Positions 1-9,355 are shown, numbered from the stretch's first letter. The stretch: DNA of 64,000 nt from JBAXTE01 sp964653595 (GCA_964653595.1 CAZZHH010000004.1:1-64000), one strand, 5' to 3'. The notes: generated by a model from the sequence alone, not told the origin. Numbers and translations are program-made.

Positions 1-23
1 GTTTTTGTTGTTTTTCTAAGGTG

Positions 24-31
24 CAAAGATA
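24..31 (-). promoter_or_regulatory. Candidate -7 promoter box reading out of the window
   Basis: On the minus strand this reads TATCTTTG, a match to the Bacteroidota -7 consensus TAnnTTTG. It would drive a gene to the left of the window, divergent from tRNA-Leu. No -33 element was identified and the target gene is outside the window. Confidence 0.4.
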
Positions 32-80
32 TGAAATTAAATGATGACCTCTAAAATTATATTTTATCAAAAAAAAGTTC

Positions 81-88
81 TATATTTG
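81..88 (+). promoter_or_regulatory. -7 promoter box of tRNA-Leu
   Basis: TATATTTG matches the TAnnTTTG -7 consensus and lies 10 bases before the first base of the tRNA. That is the spacing expected if transcription begins a few bases upstream of the mature 5' end. Confidence 0.6.
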
Positions 89-98
89 CAAAAAAATA

Positions 99-182
99 GC
101 CCAGGTGGTGAAATTGGCAGACACGCTACTTTGAGGGGGTAGTATCCGTAAGGATGTGCAAGTTCGACTCTTGTTCTGGGCA
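99..182 (+). tRNA. tRNA-Leu (anticodon GAG)
   Basis: This is an 84-nt cloverleaf with a long class II variable arm, as expected for leucine. The acceptor GCCCAGG pairs with TCTGGGC, closing with a G-U pair, and the discriminator is A. The anticodon stem CTACT/GGTAG holds the loop TTGAGGG, giving anticodon GAG, which reads CUU and CUC. The T arm contains GTTCGACTC. The CCA end is not encoded. The next protein gene starts 44 bases downstream with no visible terminator in between. Confidence 0.95.
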
Positions 183-226
183 CTATTTTAAATTATATCA
201 ATCAAACAAAGACCCAAGTGGAGAAG

Positions 227-2953
227 ATGATACATAATCTACTTTCAGGGGGTCATTCCCTTTATCGTTTCCTGTTTTTAGTTTTTGATAACAAAAAGCT
301 CCTCAAATGGGCGCTATTTCTATTCCTCTATTTTTTATTTTTTTCTTCCAACGGACAACAAATAGTGTTGAGCGACACTAACTTCAAATTAAGTTATAAA
401 ATTTCTCGAAATACAACCGAAAACCAATATTTACTTTCTTATTTATCTCAATTTTCAGAAGCTACCAAAATTGGAGATCCATTTTTTTATATCGACTTAA
501 ACGTCTTGATTTCAGCTACATCTGTTGATTCAAAAAAAGCATTAATAAACTGCACCATAATTAAGGATTCCATTAGAGGCAATAATTCATTAAGTGGATT
601 TGATTTATCTCCTACTCTATTTCCAAATATATTTAAAGGCTCTCTTCATTACCTAAAAAACGGAGAAAAAAGCAAATTTGATATTTATAGCCCACTCCAT
701 TATAACCAAACCAATGTTGCTACGATATTATTAGATAGTGTTTCTTCAATTTCAGACATACATCTAACGGATATTACCATTCATTTTGATTCCCAATGGA
801 ATGATGAAATTAAGAAACAGTTTGAAGGTATAAACCTATATGAAAAATCGGATTCCTTATTCATCCGTTGGGAAAAAACATTGCAAAGTATTGATTTAGC
901 CAAGACAGAGTTAATTCCATTGCTCGATTTTGATTTGGATGATTTAATTCAAAGTCTAAAAAAAGTCGAGAACCTAGATTTAGTTGCTAGATTAAACCTT
1001 GTTCAGAATGATCCTAATAATTTTAAATTAAAATTTTCACATATCAACATCTTAGCATATCAAAAACAGATTGCACTTCAAGAATGTCTGATGAATATCG
1101 ACCAAAGGTTTGTTTTAGATGCCAGAATGAACAAAGATAAAGGGAATATATTACAAGCCATCTATTATTACAATAAAGCAATTGAATATCATGCGTTTAA
1201 CGTTCAAGCTCTATTGGAATTATCTAGATTGTATTACGAAATAGGAAATTTAAAAGAGGCCAGTTTATGGATTAAAAAAGTCTTTTCAACTACCTATCCA
1301 AATGAATATTTGCAAAAGCAAACCATTGATTACGGGAAGTTGCTTTACCGAAAAATTGTAAATCAAGGAAACGACATGTATGTTGCTCAAAGGTATTCAG
1401 AAGCGCATTCAATTTTTGAAATTGCAAACATTTTTTGTGACAGCAACACTACCGAAATATGCAATAATGATCACACTAAAGGAATAATAAATTCCAAAAA
1501 TGGCATCTATAAATCTTATTTTTCCGTAATACATAAAGCATTGCAGAATAACTATTTTCAGATTGCTGAAAACTACATTGGAGAGGCAAAAAAATACCAA
1601 TTGCAAAATATTAAGGAAATTCCGAACGATCATGAGATTCAAAAATATGTAGATATATTGGTAAGCAAGTTAGTAGAGACGAGCAAAGGTTTACTTACCT
1701 CAAATCAATATGTAAAAGCTCTTTCTAAACTAGAAAAAGCGGACAGTGTTGGACACATGTATCGCTCAGACTTTAGATTATCGAATCTGGAATCATATAG
1801 AGAAATAGCTGCCCAAGGAGGATTTAATGAAAAATTAAATCTTTCCATTAAATACACTCAACTTAATGATTTATACATGGCAGAAAAATGCATGCGAGAT
1901 GCCAGAATCTTTTATCAGCAATATTCAAAATATATCAGAGATACTTCAGAATTCCGAATAGTTGATCGAAATATCAAGATAGTTGAATTTAACTCGCATG
2001 TAAAAATTGGAAATGACCTGTATAACAATGGTTTGTATCAAAATGCTCTGGAAAAATATATCCATGCCAAACAAATATCTCAAAACTATCAGCTTTCAAA
2101 TTCATCCGAAGTAGATAGTTTAATCCTTCGCTTAAGCAAACCACTCTTATTTGATTATCTTTCCAAAACTAGACAAAACATTTGGAGCAACAATTATAAT
2201 CAAGCCAATATATGGTTGGCTAGAGCAGACTCAATATTTTCCTCTAGTTTTTTGTATTCCGATAGCAATTGTAATTCAGAGTTAAATTCAACCAAGAAGC
2301 TTTTGAATGATAATTTTTGCACTTTTCAAAATAATAAATCCGAGATTTTTTACAACTTATCTTTACGCTCAAAAAGTGAAAATGATTACATAAAAGCATC
2401 CCAATATGGGGATAGTTTATTCTCAATTGTTAATTCAAACAGGGAGTGTAAATTCAACCATCAAATTTCAATTGAACAGATTGAAGAATTATCGAAAATT
2501 GGGAATTATCAGAAGAAGATTAAAGATTCTAGATATTATGTGGAAATTGGGAAAGTGGATGAAGCGATGTTAAATTTCTACCATGCGGATTCTCTTTATC
2601 AAATATTTATTGCCAAGCATCCGGTTATAAAAAAAGATTCCATAGCCTCTATTTTTATACTTTGCAACAACAAAGTTACTTTATCAAACGCCTGCATGTG
2701 GTTGATTGACAAGCAAAAAATTAAAGAAGCATTTTCACTATTAACCATTTTAAAACAAAAAGGTGCTTCATCAAAGGAATCTAAAAATATTCAAAAAAAA
2801 ATTGCTCAATCCTTAGCCTTAATTGACAAAAAAGAAAATCCATTAAAAAGTCGAAAAGAATTGATGCTGATGTATTCAGTAAAAGGATGGTGGTTTTACA
2901 ATTTTAGGAGATATTATTTAGGCAATCCACTGTATGGTATTGTCACAAATTGA
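227..2953 (+). CDS. Very large TPR-containing envelope protein
   Basis: The protein is about 908 residues. The frame opens at a GTG at 218, but the ATG at 227 is the more likely start. Residues 25-45 are strongly hydrophobic (KLLKWALFLFLYFLFF) and end near SNGQQ, so it is probably exported or anchored by an uncleaved signal. From about residue 300 there are TPR-like helical pairs, for example around YYYNKAIEYHAFNVQALLELS, and similar helical repeats continue almost to the C-terminus. The last 30 residues are aromatic and basic (GWWFYNFRRYYLGNP). No catalytic motif was recognised. It follows tRNA-Leu by 44 bases with no TAnnTTTG box between them, so it may be co-transcribed with the tRNA. A scaffold role is inferred from the TPRs only. 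Confidence 0.75.
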   Translation: MIHNLLSGGHSLYRFLFLVFDNKKLLKWALFLFLYFLFFSSNGQQIVLSDTNFKLSYKISRNTTENQYLLSYLSQFSEATKIGDPFFYIDLNVLISATSVDSKKALINCTIIKDSIRGNNSLSGFDLSPTLFPNIFKGSLHYLKNGEKSKFDIYSPLHYNQTNVATILLDSVSSISDIHLTDITIHFDSQWNDEIKKQFEGINLYEKSDSLFIRWEKTLQSIDLAKTELIPLLDFDLDDLIQSLKKVENLDLVARLNLVQNDPNNFKLKFSHINILAYQKQIALQECLMNIDQRFVLDARMNKDKGNILQAIYYYNKAIEYHAFNVQALLELSRLYYEIGNLKEASLWIKKVFSTTYPNEYLQKQTIDYGKLLYRKIVNQGNDMYVAQRYSEAHSIFEIANIFCDSNTTEICNNDHTKGIINSKNGIYKSYFSVIHKALQNNYFQIAENYIGEAKKYQLQNIKEIPNDHEIQKYVDILVSKLVETSKGLLTSNQYVKALSKLEKADSVGHMYRSDFRLSNLESYREIAAQGGFNEKLNLSIKYTQLNDLYMAEKCMRDARIFYQQYSKYIRDTSEFRIVDRNIKIVEFNSHVKIGNDLYNNGLYQNALEKYIHAKQISQNYQLSNSSEVDSLILRLSKPLLFDYLSKTRQNIWSNNYNQANIWLARADSIFSSSFLYSDSNCNSELNSTKKLLNDNFCTFQNNKSEIFYNLSLRSKSENDYIKASQYGDSLFSIVNSNRECKFNHQISIEQIEELSKIGNYQKKIKDSRYYVEIGKVDEAMLNFYHADSLYQIFIAKHPVIKKDSIASIFILCNNKVTLSNACMWLIDKQKIKEAFSLLTILKQKGASSKESKNIQKKIAQSLALIDKKENPLKSRKELMLMYSVKGWWFYNFRRYYLGNPLYGIVTN

Positions 2954-2959
2954 CAGAAG

Positions 2960-2999
2960 TAAATCTACGGCAAAGTAGATTTATACACTATTTTTTTTT
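2960..2999 (+). terminator. Possible terminator between convergent genes
   Basis: A 9-bp inverted repeat (TAAATCTAC at 2960-2968, GTAGATTTA at 2975-2983) has a 6-base loop. A T run follows about 7 bases after the stem. It lies just after the stop of the large TPR gene and overlaps the last codons of the convergent membrane-protein gene. The gap between stem and T run weakens the call. Confidence 0.4.
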
Positions 3000-4317
3000 C
3001 AAAAAACTGGCAAATCGTGGCAATTTTCCTAGATGAATTGCATAATTTCTTTTTGCTAATCGAAAAACAAAAAAGTACTCCTAGAAAAGGTAATGCAATA
3101 GATTTATAACGAACTATAGCACCCAAGATTGGGGTGGTAAAACCAGTAATTAGAAAAAAACCAATCACAATCCAAAGAAGGAACTGAAACATCAACCACT
3201 GTTGCGGAGTTCGTTTGCTTGGAAATATGATAGAGAGGCAAATCAAAGTCCAGGTGAGAATGTTCTCTAAAAAAGATGGAATCATAATGATAGAATTATC
3301 TAGCCCAACAATAGGCCTTAGCATGGTATTCATTATTACAGTTGGCAAATATTGGATAAAGCTCCACAAGCTAGGATTTAATTTGGCCGTTGTTAAATAA
3401 CTTCCTGGATTTTGAGATTCAGAAAGTAAGATAAAATCATGTTGTTTTTGAGCCAGCATTTGAAAGATATCCACTTTTGCAAAGTTTTTGAAAAAGAGAA
3501 AACTTATCAAAAACACTAACAGGGTTGTTGCAAAATAAGTTAAGCTAATATTTTTACTTTTTTGATGTTTGAGCAAGTTGAAAATAACAAACAGTGGAAA
3601 GACGATGACAAAAACATAAATTTTGGTATAGAGGAGCAATACCACGGATAATAAAAGAATCAGCAATTTACGAATATTAATTTTTTCAAAGAGATGATTC
3701 CCATGATAGATTAACATACCCAATGCAAAAAAGATCAAGCCCTCTTTCAATACACCAGACCCCCAAAAAACAACCGATGGGATGGTATATATAGCTAAAA
3801 ACAATCCCAGTTTTGCTTTTGGATTATACTCGATAAAAAATTTAAACAAAGCAGTTAAACCAATAAATGACAAAAAACAAACAACAACTGTATGAACATG
3901 ATAAACACCAAAAGAAAAAATCATTATTAACGCATTAAAGCGGATAATCAAATGGCTGTCGCTGAAAAGATTAGAGTCATATACTCTAAACCAATTATTC
4001 ATATGGTTATAATAATTGTCTGTGAAATAGGGTGTATCGTTTTGAAAACTAAAGAACATTTTTAAAAAATCTAATGGCTTATCATACATTGCATTTGCCA
4101 TAATTTTACTATCATCAAAATATTTAAAAATATCTGCAGTAGTTCTATCTGGATAGTAATAAGTATAAATAAGAAATATCAATGCACCTGCAAAAATTTT
4201 CAATAAAAAGGCGAACAACATTGCTTCTTTTTTGACTCCATCAATTTTAAAAAATCGATGATTTCGTATGATTAATACACACAAAAGCACAGAAAGCAAT
4301 GTAAACAAAATATCCAT
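2965..4317 (-). CDS. Polytopic membrane protein, polysaccharide-polymerase-like
   Basis: The protein is 450 residues with about ten predicted membrane helices. A large loop near residues 55-115 is rich in Tyr, Asp and Asn. A short conserved-looking stretch SVVFWGSGVLKEGL lies near residue 185. The overall layout, with an early extracytoplasmic loop, many helices and a C-terminal basic tail, resembles glycan polymerases or GT-C-like membrane proteins. I could not assign a named family. It is transcribed alone, convergent with the TPR gene and divergent from glmM. A role in surface glycan synthesis is inference from topology only. Confidence 0.65.
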   Translation of the reverse strand: MDILFTLLSVLLCVLIIRNHRFFKIDGVKKEAMLFAFLLKIFAGALIFLIYTYYYPDRTTADIFKYFDDSKIMANAMYDKPLDFLKMFFSFQNDTPYFTDNYYNHMNNWFRVYDSNLFSDSHLIIRFNALIMIFSFGVYHVHTVVVCFLSFIGLTALFKFFIEYNPKAKLGLFLAIYTIPSVVFWGSGVLKEGLIFFALGMLIYHGNHLFEKINIRKLLILLLSVVLLLYTKIYVFVIVFPLFVIFNLLKHQKSKNISLTYFATTLLVFLISFLFFKNFAKVDIFQMLAQKQHDFILLSESQNPGSYLTTAKLNPSLWSFIQYLPTVIMNTMLRPIVGLDNSIIMIPSFLENILTWTLICLSIIFPSKRTPQQWLMFQFLLWIVIGFFLITGFTTPILGAIVRYKSIALPFLGVLFCFSISKKKLCNSSRKIATICQFFEKKIVYKSTLP

Positions 4318-4508
4318 ATATTTTTTTTATAGCTAAATTAGATAATATTTCATTTGTTTTCAATCAAAATCGGAATGTTTTTAAAAACTTGTTTCTTTTT
4401 TTTTCAATAATTCAAACAAAAATCGTATCTTAGATTAACAAATATCCAATAAAATCTTTGTTTTTCTCAACTCATCTCTTATTATTAATTCAAGAAAATG
4501 AAAATTTG

Positions 4509-4516
4509 TATATTTG
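4509..4516 (+). promoter_or_regulatory. -7 promoter box of glmM
   Basis: TATATTTG matches TAnnTTTG and lies 25 bases before the ATG at 4541. Because it overlaps the in-frame TTG at 4514, it argues against that upstream start. Confidence 0.6.
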
Positions 4517-4540
4517 CAAATTATAATTAAAAACTCAAAA

Positions 4541-5935
4541 ATGTCCCTTATAAAATCAATTTCTGGAATCAGAGGTACTATCGGTGGTGCACCTGGAGAC
4601 AACCTCACTCCTATCGATATCGTAAAATTTACTGCTTCCTTTGTCTCATTCATCCAAGATCAAAAAAAGAACGACAACATCTCTGTAGTTGTAGGAAGAG
4701 ATGCCCGAATTTCTGGTGAAATGGTAAACCAGTTGGTATGTGGCACAGCTATGTCGATGGGTTGCAATGTTTTAGATACCGGATTAAGCACTACCCCAAC
4801 TGTTGAAATGGAAGTTGTATCTAATCATGCAGATTGCGGAATCATTCTTACAGCTAGTCATAATCCAGCCCATTGGAATGCTCTTAAGTTGCTAAATGAC
4901 AAAGGAGAGTTTATTTCTGCTTCTGAAGGAGAAATTGTATTACAAAAAGCCGACAACAATTTGTACCATTTTAAAGAAGTAAATAAACTAGGTAGTTATT
5001 CAAGAGTTGAAAATTCTATTGAGCGACACATTGAAAAGATTTTACAACTTAAATTAGTAAATATTGAAGCAATCAAAGCAGCAAATTTTAAAGTAGCCAT
5101 AGACTGTGTAAACTCTACTGGGGGAATAGCTATACCGATGTTATTAAAAGCATTGGGTGTTGACTTTATAAAAATGATTAACTGCGATCCAACAGGAGAT
5201 TTTGCACATAATCCAGAACCATTGCCAGAAAATCTAACCGAAATTAGCTCGATAATAGCAAAATCGGATATTCATGTTGGTTTTGTGGTAGATCCAGATG
5301 TAGACAGATTAGCGATTATCAATGAAGACGGAACTATGTTCGGGGAAGAGTACACATTGGTTGCTATTGCCGATTATGTATTATCTCATACCCCTGGAAA
5401 CACTGTCTCTAATCTATCTTCCACTCGTGCATTGCAAGATATTACTGAAAATTTCGGGTATCGTTATTCAGCGTCTGCTGTAGGCGAAGTAAACGTGGTA
5501 TCTATGATGAAAAACACGCAAGCTATTATTGGAGGTGAAGGAAATGGTGGAGTAATATATCCTGAACTGCATTATGGTCGTGACTCATTAGTTGGAATAG
5601 CTCTATTTTTATCTCACTTGGCATTATACAAAAAAAGTTGTTCTTCTCTTAAAAAGAAGTATCCTGAATATCATATTTCAAAAAACAAAATTGAACTTTC
5701 CAAAGAGATGGATGTGGATGAGATATTATCAAAGATAAAAAAACAGTATTATAAACAGCCAATTAACGATATAGATGGAGTAAAAATTGAATTTGACAAG
5801 CAATGGGTTCATCTTCGAAAATCAAATACAGAACCAATTATTAGAATATATAGCGAAAGCGACTCAATGGCTACAGCAAATCATTTGGCAAATAAAATTA
5901 TCTCGGATATTAAAGAAATTGTATCAACTTTATAA
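4541..5935 (+). CDS. glmM: Phosphoglucosamine mutase (GlmM-type)
   Basis: The enzyme interconverts glucosamine-6-phosphate and glucosamine-1-phosphate, feeding UDP-GlcNAc for peptidoglycan and LPS. The 464-residue protein begins ISGIRGTIGG, the usual N-terminus of the alpha-D-phosphohexomutase superfamily. The phosphoserine loop TASHNP places the catalytic Ser at about residue 106. The metal loop DPDVDRL is at 251-257. The substrate loop GEGNGG and the C-terminal phosphate-binding loop RKSNTEPIIR are present. ATG 4541 was chosen because the promoter box overlaps the alternative TTG at 4514. The cysteine desulfurase gene follows after 8 bases. A phosphomannomutase activity cannot be excluded from sequence. 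Confidence 0.88.
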   Translation: MSLIKSISGIRGTIGGAPGDNLTPIDIVKFTASFVSFIQDQKKNDNISVVVGRDARISGEMVNQLVCGTAMSMGCNVLDTGLSTTPTVEMEVVSNHADCGIILTASHNPAHWNALKLLNDKGEFISASEGEIVLQKADNNLYHFKEVNKLGSYSRVENSIERHIEKILQLKLVNIEAIKAANFKVAIDCVNSTGGIAIPMLLKALGVDFIKMINCDPTGDFAHNPEPLPENLTEISSIIAKSDIHVGFVVDPDVDRLAIINEDGTMFGEEYTLVAIADYVLSHTPGNTVSNLSSTRALQDITENFGYRYSASAVGEVNVVSMMKNTQAIIGGEGNGGVIYPELHYGRDSLVGIALFLSHLALYKKSCSSLKKKYPEYHISKNKIELSKEMDVDEILSKIKKQYYKQPINDIDGVKIEFDKQWVHLRKSNTEPIIRIYSESDSMATANHLANKIISDIKEIVSTL

Positions 5936-5943
5936 ATCACAAG

Positions 5944-7065
5944 ATGGATTTTATCAATTTTGATCATGCTGCTACTACTCCTATTCATCCTGAGGTATTT
6001 GAAGTGTTATCAAGCAAACTAAGGGATTTGCATGGAAACCCCTCTTCATCTCATTTATTAGGGCAAAAAGCACGTAATGAAATTGAACAAGCTAGAAATA
6101 AAATAGCCTCCCTTTTGAAGGTGAAAAGCAGTGAAATCTTTTTCACATCAGGTGCTACTGAAGCAATTAATATGGTACTAAAAGGTGCCATCGAGCGAAA
6201 CAAAATAACCCATGTTATTGTCTCACCAATTGAGCACCCAGCAGTTCTAAATACAATTAAGAGTCTAAAAAACCAAATAGAGATAAGTTACTGTAAATTA
6301 AACAGATTTGGGGAAATAGATTTAATACACTTGGAAAATCTTTTGAAGACAAATGCCAACTCGTTGGTAGCCATTATGAGTGTAAACAATGAAATTGGCG
6401 TAATTAACCCAATATCGGATATTTCAGCTTTATGTAAAAAATATGCAGCAACCTTTTTTTGTGATATGGTTCAAGCTGTTGGAAAAACGCCGCTAGAGCT
6501 TTCTGTTGTGGATTTCGCATCTTTTACAGCTCACAAATTTTATGGCCCAAAGGGAGTTGGCTTTGCATACATTTCTTCAAAAAATCATGTAAACCCATTA
6601 CTTTATGGGGGCGGTCAAGAACAAAACATGAGAGCAGGCACCGAAAATACTGCATCGATTATAGCAATGGCTAAAGCTTTAGAAATTGTGTTTCGTGAAT
6701 ATGACAACCAGCTAAATCAAGTAGATTTGTTAAGCCAATATTTTTCGAAAGAGATTGTAAAAGCTATCCCAAATATTGAATTTGTTGGCAATTCAAAGAT
6801 GAAGGTGCCTCATATTGTTAACTTTACAATATTAGATTATCCTTCCATGGACTCGCTATATATTCTTCTTGATATGAACAAAATATGTATCTCTTCTGGA
6901 AGTGCATGTTCTTCGGGTTCCGTCCAAAAATCGCATGTTATTCGAGAAATAAGAGATGATATTACCCATTCGATCCGTGTATCTTTCGGATCAAAAAACA
7001 CAACCAAAGAAATAGACACCTTTATTCAAGTACTAAAAGATCACATTGGAAATCAAATACAATGA
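5944..7065 (+). CDS. Cysteine desulfurase (NifS/IscS family)
   Basis: This PLP enzyme takes sulfur from cysteine for Fe-S clusters and thio-modification of tRNA. The 373-residue protein begins INFDHAATTPIHPEV and has the family motif HGNPSSSH. The PLP lysine is K198 in TAHKFYGPKG. The active-site cysteine is C322 in SGSACSSGS, the group I (NifS/IscS-like) loop. GGGQEQNMRAGTEN is also conserved in the family. It sits 8 bases after glmM in the same unit. No iscU or other Fe-S assembly gene is adjacent, so it could serve tRNA thiolation rather than a dedicated ISC operon. Confidence 0.9.
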   Translation: MDFINFDHAATTPIHPEVFEVLSSKLRDLHGNPSSSHLLGQKARNEIEQARNKIASLLKVKSSEIFFTSGATEAINMVLKGAIERNKITHVIVSPIEHPAVLNTIKSLKNQIEISYCKLNRFGEIDLIHLENLLKTNANSLVAIMSVNNEIGVINPISDISALCKKYAATFFCDMVQAVGKTPLELSVVDFASFTAHKFYGPKGVGFAYISSKNHVNPLLYGGGQEQNMRAGTENTASIIAMAKALEIVFREYDNQLNQVDLLSQYFSKEIVKAIPNIEFVGNSKMKVPHIVNFTILDYPSMDSLYILLDMNKICISSGSACSSGSVQKSHVIREIRDDITHSIRVSFGSKNTTKEIDTFIQVLKDHIGNQIQ

Positions 7066-7100
7066 TTTCTTTTTGTCGCACTTTAAAATAATTTCTAGAA

Positions 7101-7376
7101 ATGTCGAAAATAAAAACACGAAAAAAGAGAGCTAGCAATAAGACAAAATTTGTTAAAATTGTCTTTAAAATTCCATTATCTAGGAAAAAACAACTCGATA
7201 GATATTGTAAGCTCAAGAATACAACTTCAAAGGTAGCCCTTCGGAAAATTATCAATACCTACTTAGATGAAAATGCACCAGCACAAAACGAACCCATTGT
7301 AGCAAAAAATCAGCTCACTTTATTCGACATGAAAGCCTATGATCATGGCGGAATACAAACTATTATGGATTTTTAA
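7101..7376 (+). CDS. Small basic protein, possible ribbon-helix-helix, with QLTLF motif
   Basis: The protein is 91 residues. The N-terminal 20 residues are very rich in Lys and Arg. Residues 17-54 (FVKIVFKIPLSRKKQLDRY and onward) look like one beta strand followed by two helices, as in ribbon-helix-helix DNA-binding proteins. A flexible stretch then leads to NQLTLFDM at about residues 69-76, which matches the bacterial sliding-clamp-binding consensus QL(S/D)LF. It lies 35 bases after the cysteine desulfurase and 269 bases before parA. Both the DNA-binding fold and the clamp contact are inferences from pattern. No named family was recognised. Confidence 0.6.
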   Translation: MSKIKTRKKRASNKTKFVKIVFKIPLSRKKQLDRYCKLKNTTSKVALRKIINTYLDENAPAQNEPIVAKNQLTLFDMKAYDHGGIQTIMDF

Positions 7377-7605
7377 TATAAAGTATTAAATCCTCATCAA
7401 CATTTTTTAGAGACTCAAAATAACTCTTAACCATATCTCTAGATAATTTTCACCCACTTTGATGCAATTTCGATCGTTGTATTTTAATCCCAAATTATTC
7501 AATAGGAAATTTAAAAAAAATCTTAGTGACTTGGAGCCTTTGTGGCAATAAAGAAATGAAAAAAAGGAAGTTATCAACATACCCAATTTTAAAGAGAAAA
7601 AATCG

Positions 7606-7613
7606 TAAATTTG
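7606..7613 (+). promoter_or_regulatory. -7 promoter box of the parAB-dapB operon
   Basis: TAAATTTG matches TAnnTTTG, 32 bases before the parA ATG. The preceding 230 bases hold no convincing gene. A short minus-strand frame there (7407-7616) has no recognisable protein features. Confidence 0.55.
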
Positions 7614-7645
7614 CAAATAAATGAATAATCTAATAACGACTCAGA

Positions 7646-8455
7646 ATGGGTAAAGTAATAGCCATCGCAAATCAAAAAGGTGGAGTTGGAAAAACCACAA
7701 CAAGTATTAATTTAGCTGCATCTTTAGCAGTATTAGAGCATCGTACTCTAATTATTGATGCCGACCCACAAGCAAATGCAACTTCTGGAGTAGGCATTGA
7801 TCCGCAAACTGTAAAGACGAGCATATACGAGTGCATTGTAGATGAAATTGAGCCCAAAAATATCATTTACAAAACATCTACCCCAAATCTAGATTTACTA
7901 CCAGCACATATAGATTTAGTAGGCGCTGAAATTGAAATGATCAATTTGCCCAACCGAGAGACAAAAATGCGCGGGGTAATTGAAAAAATTAAAAATGAGT
8001 ATGATTTTATCATCATTGATTGCGCCCCTTCACTAGGATTGATTACTGTAAACTCTCTCTCTGCAGCAGATAGCGTGATAATTCCTGTTCAATGTGAATA
8101 TTTTGCATTGGAGGGATTAGGAAAATTATTAAATACAATAAAAATTATAAAATCTCATTTAAATCCAGATTTAATCATAGAAGGTATTTTGTTGACCATG
8201 TACGATGCACGATTGAGGTTAGCGAATCAAGTGATAGAAGATGTTAAACAACATTTTCAGGATTTAGTATTTGAAACTGTGGTATATAGAAACATTAAAC
8301 TAAGTGAAGCACCTAGTTATGGAGAAAGCATCATCATGTATGATGCCGACAGCAAAGGAGCTCAAAATTATTTGAATCTGGCACGAGAGATTCTTCAAAA
8401 AAATGATTTAACAGAGATAAAAAACGAAGATAAATTGATTAATACCGAACTATAA
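7646..8455 (+). CDS. parA: Chromosome partitioning ATPase ParA (Soj)
   Basis: ParA-type ATPases bind nucleoid DNA when ATP-bound and move ParB-parS complexes. The 269-residue protein starts with the deviant Walker A motif KGGVGKTT (residues 11-18), including the signature first lysine. The switch region IIDADPQANATSG and Walker B stretch FIIIDCAPSLG follow. The short N-terminus without a helix-turn-helix marks it as a chromosomal (type Ib-like/Soj) form rather than a plasmid SopA type. The stop overlaps the parB start by one base, so the two genes are translationally coupled. Confidence 0.95.
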   Translation: MGKVIAIANQKGGVGKTTTSINLAASLAVLEHRTLIIDADPQANATSGVGIDPQTVKTSIYECIVDEIEPKNIIYKTSTPNLDLLPAHIDLVGAEIEMINLPNRETKMRGVIEKIKNEYDFIIIDCAPSLGLITVNSLSAADSVIIPVQCEYFALEGLGKLLNTIKIIKSHLNPDLIIEGILLTMYDARLRLANQVIEDVKQHFQDLVFETVVYRNIKLSEAPSYGESIIMYDADSKGAQNYLNLAREILQKNDLTEIKNEDKLINTEL

Positions 8456-9342
8456 TGAATGCTCAAAAAAAAGCGCTGGGTAGAGGATTGAGTGCACTAT
8501 TAAGTGCAACACCAAACGAAGAAGTGATCTCTTCAAATTCGCCTAGTAAAATAAAACTCAGCGATATCTGCACTATCAACATCCATTTAATAGATGCCAA
8601 CCCATGGCAACCTCGCACCGAATTTGAGATAAATGCTTTGCAAGAACTTGCATCCTCAATTGAAGTACACGGCCTAATTCAACCCATAACTGTCAGAAAA
8701 ATTGAAGATAGATATCAACTCATATCTGGAGAACGTAGATTAAGAGCATCTAAAATTGCTGGATTAACTGAAATCCCTGCATACATTAGAACTGCTGATG
8801 ATATGCAAATGATTGAAATGGCTTTGGTAGAAAACATCCAACGCGAAAACTTAAATTCGATGGAAGTCGCCCTTAGCTACCAACGTTTAATCGACGAATG
8901 CAATATTACCCAAGATCAAGTGAGTGATAAAGTAGGAAAAAGTCGTTCTGCTATTACCAACTACTTGCGACTATTAAAACTCCCCACTCCCATTCAAATA
9001 TATGTTAGAGACAACAAAATATCCATGGGACATGCTCGTGCTTTGTTAAGCATAGAAGATCCTGAAATTCAAGTATCTGTTTGCAACGACATCATCAATA
9101 ATGATTTATCTGTTCGGCAAGTAGAATCTCTTGTTAGAAAATTCAATCAAGAATCTGAAGAAGAGAAACCCTCTATTACGGTCTCTTTACCTAGTCATTT
9201 TATCGACAAAAGAAATGAACTAAATAGACACCTTAATTCAAAAGTTGACATTAAGCGAAATATAAAAGGGAAAGGGCACATCTCTATTCAATTTAAATCA
9301 GATGAGGATTTTAATCGAATTCTTGATTTATTGAATATTTAA
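8455..9342 (+). CDS. parB: Chromosome partitioning protein ParB (Spo0J)
   Basis: ParB is a CTP-dependent DNA clamp that loads at parS and spreads. The 295-residue protein has the N-terminal ALGRGLSALL segment that contacts ParA. The CTP-binding boxes are GERRLRA (residues 92-98) and NIQRENLN. The helix-turn-helix is ITQDQVSDKVGKSRSAITNY, followed by a C-terminal dimerisation region. Start and spacing are fixed by the one-base overlap with parA. A candidate parS-like palindrome lies at 23538-23551; no closer one was seen. Confidence 0.95.
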   Translation: MNAQKKALGRGLSALLSATPNEEVISSNSPSKIKLSDICTINIHLIDANPWQPRTEFEINALQELASSIEVHGLIQPITVRKIEDRYQLISGERRLRASKIAGLTEIPAYIRTADDMQMIEMALVENIQRENLNSMEVALSYQRLIDECNITQDQVSDKVGKSRSAITNYLRLLKLPTPIQIYVRDNKISMGHARALLSIEDPEIQVSVCNDIINNDLSVRQVESLVRKFNQESEEEKPSITVSLPSHFIDKRNELNRHLNSKVDIKRNIKGKGHISIQFKSDEDFNRILDLLNI

Positions 9343-9355
9343 ATTTTTATTTTAA

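Noticed and set aside
7407..7616. Minus-strand 69-codon frame between the small basic protein and parA
   Set aside because: It overlaps the parA promoter box, has no signal or domain features, and its composition fits AT-rich noncoding sequence.
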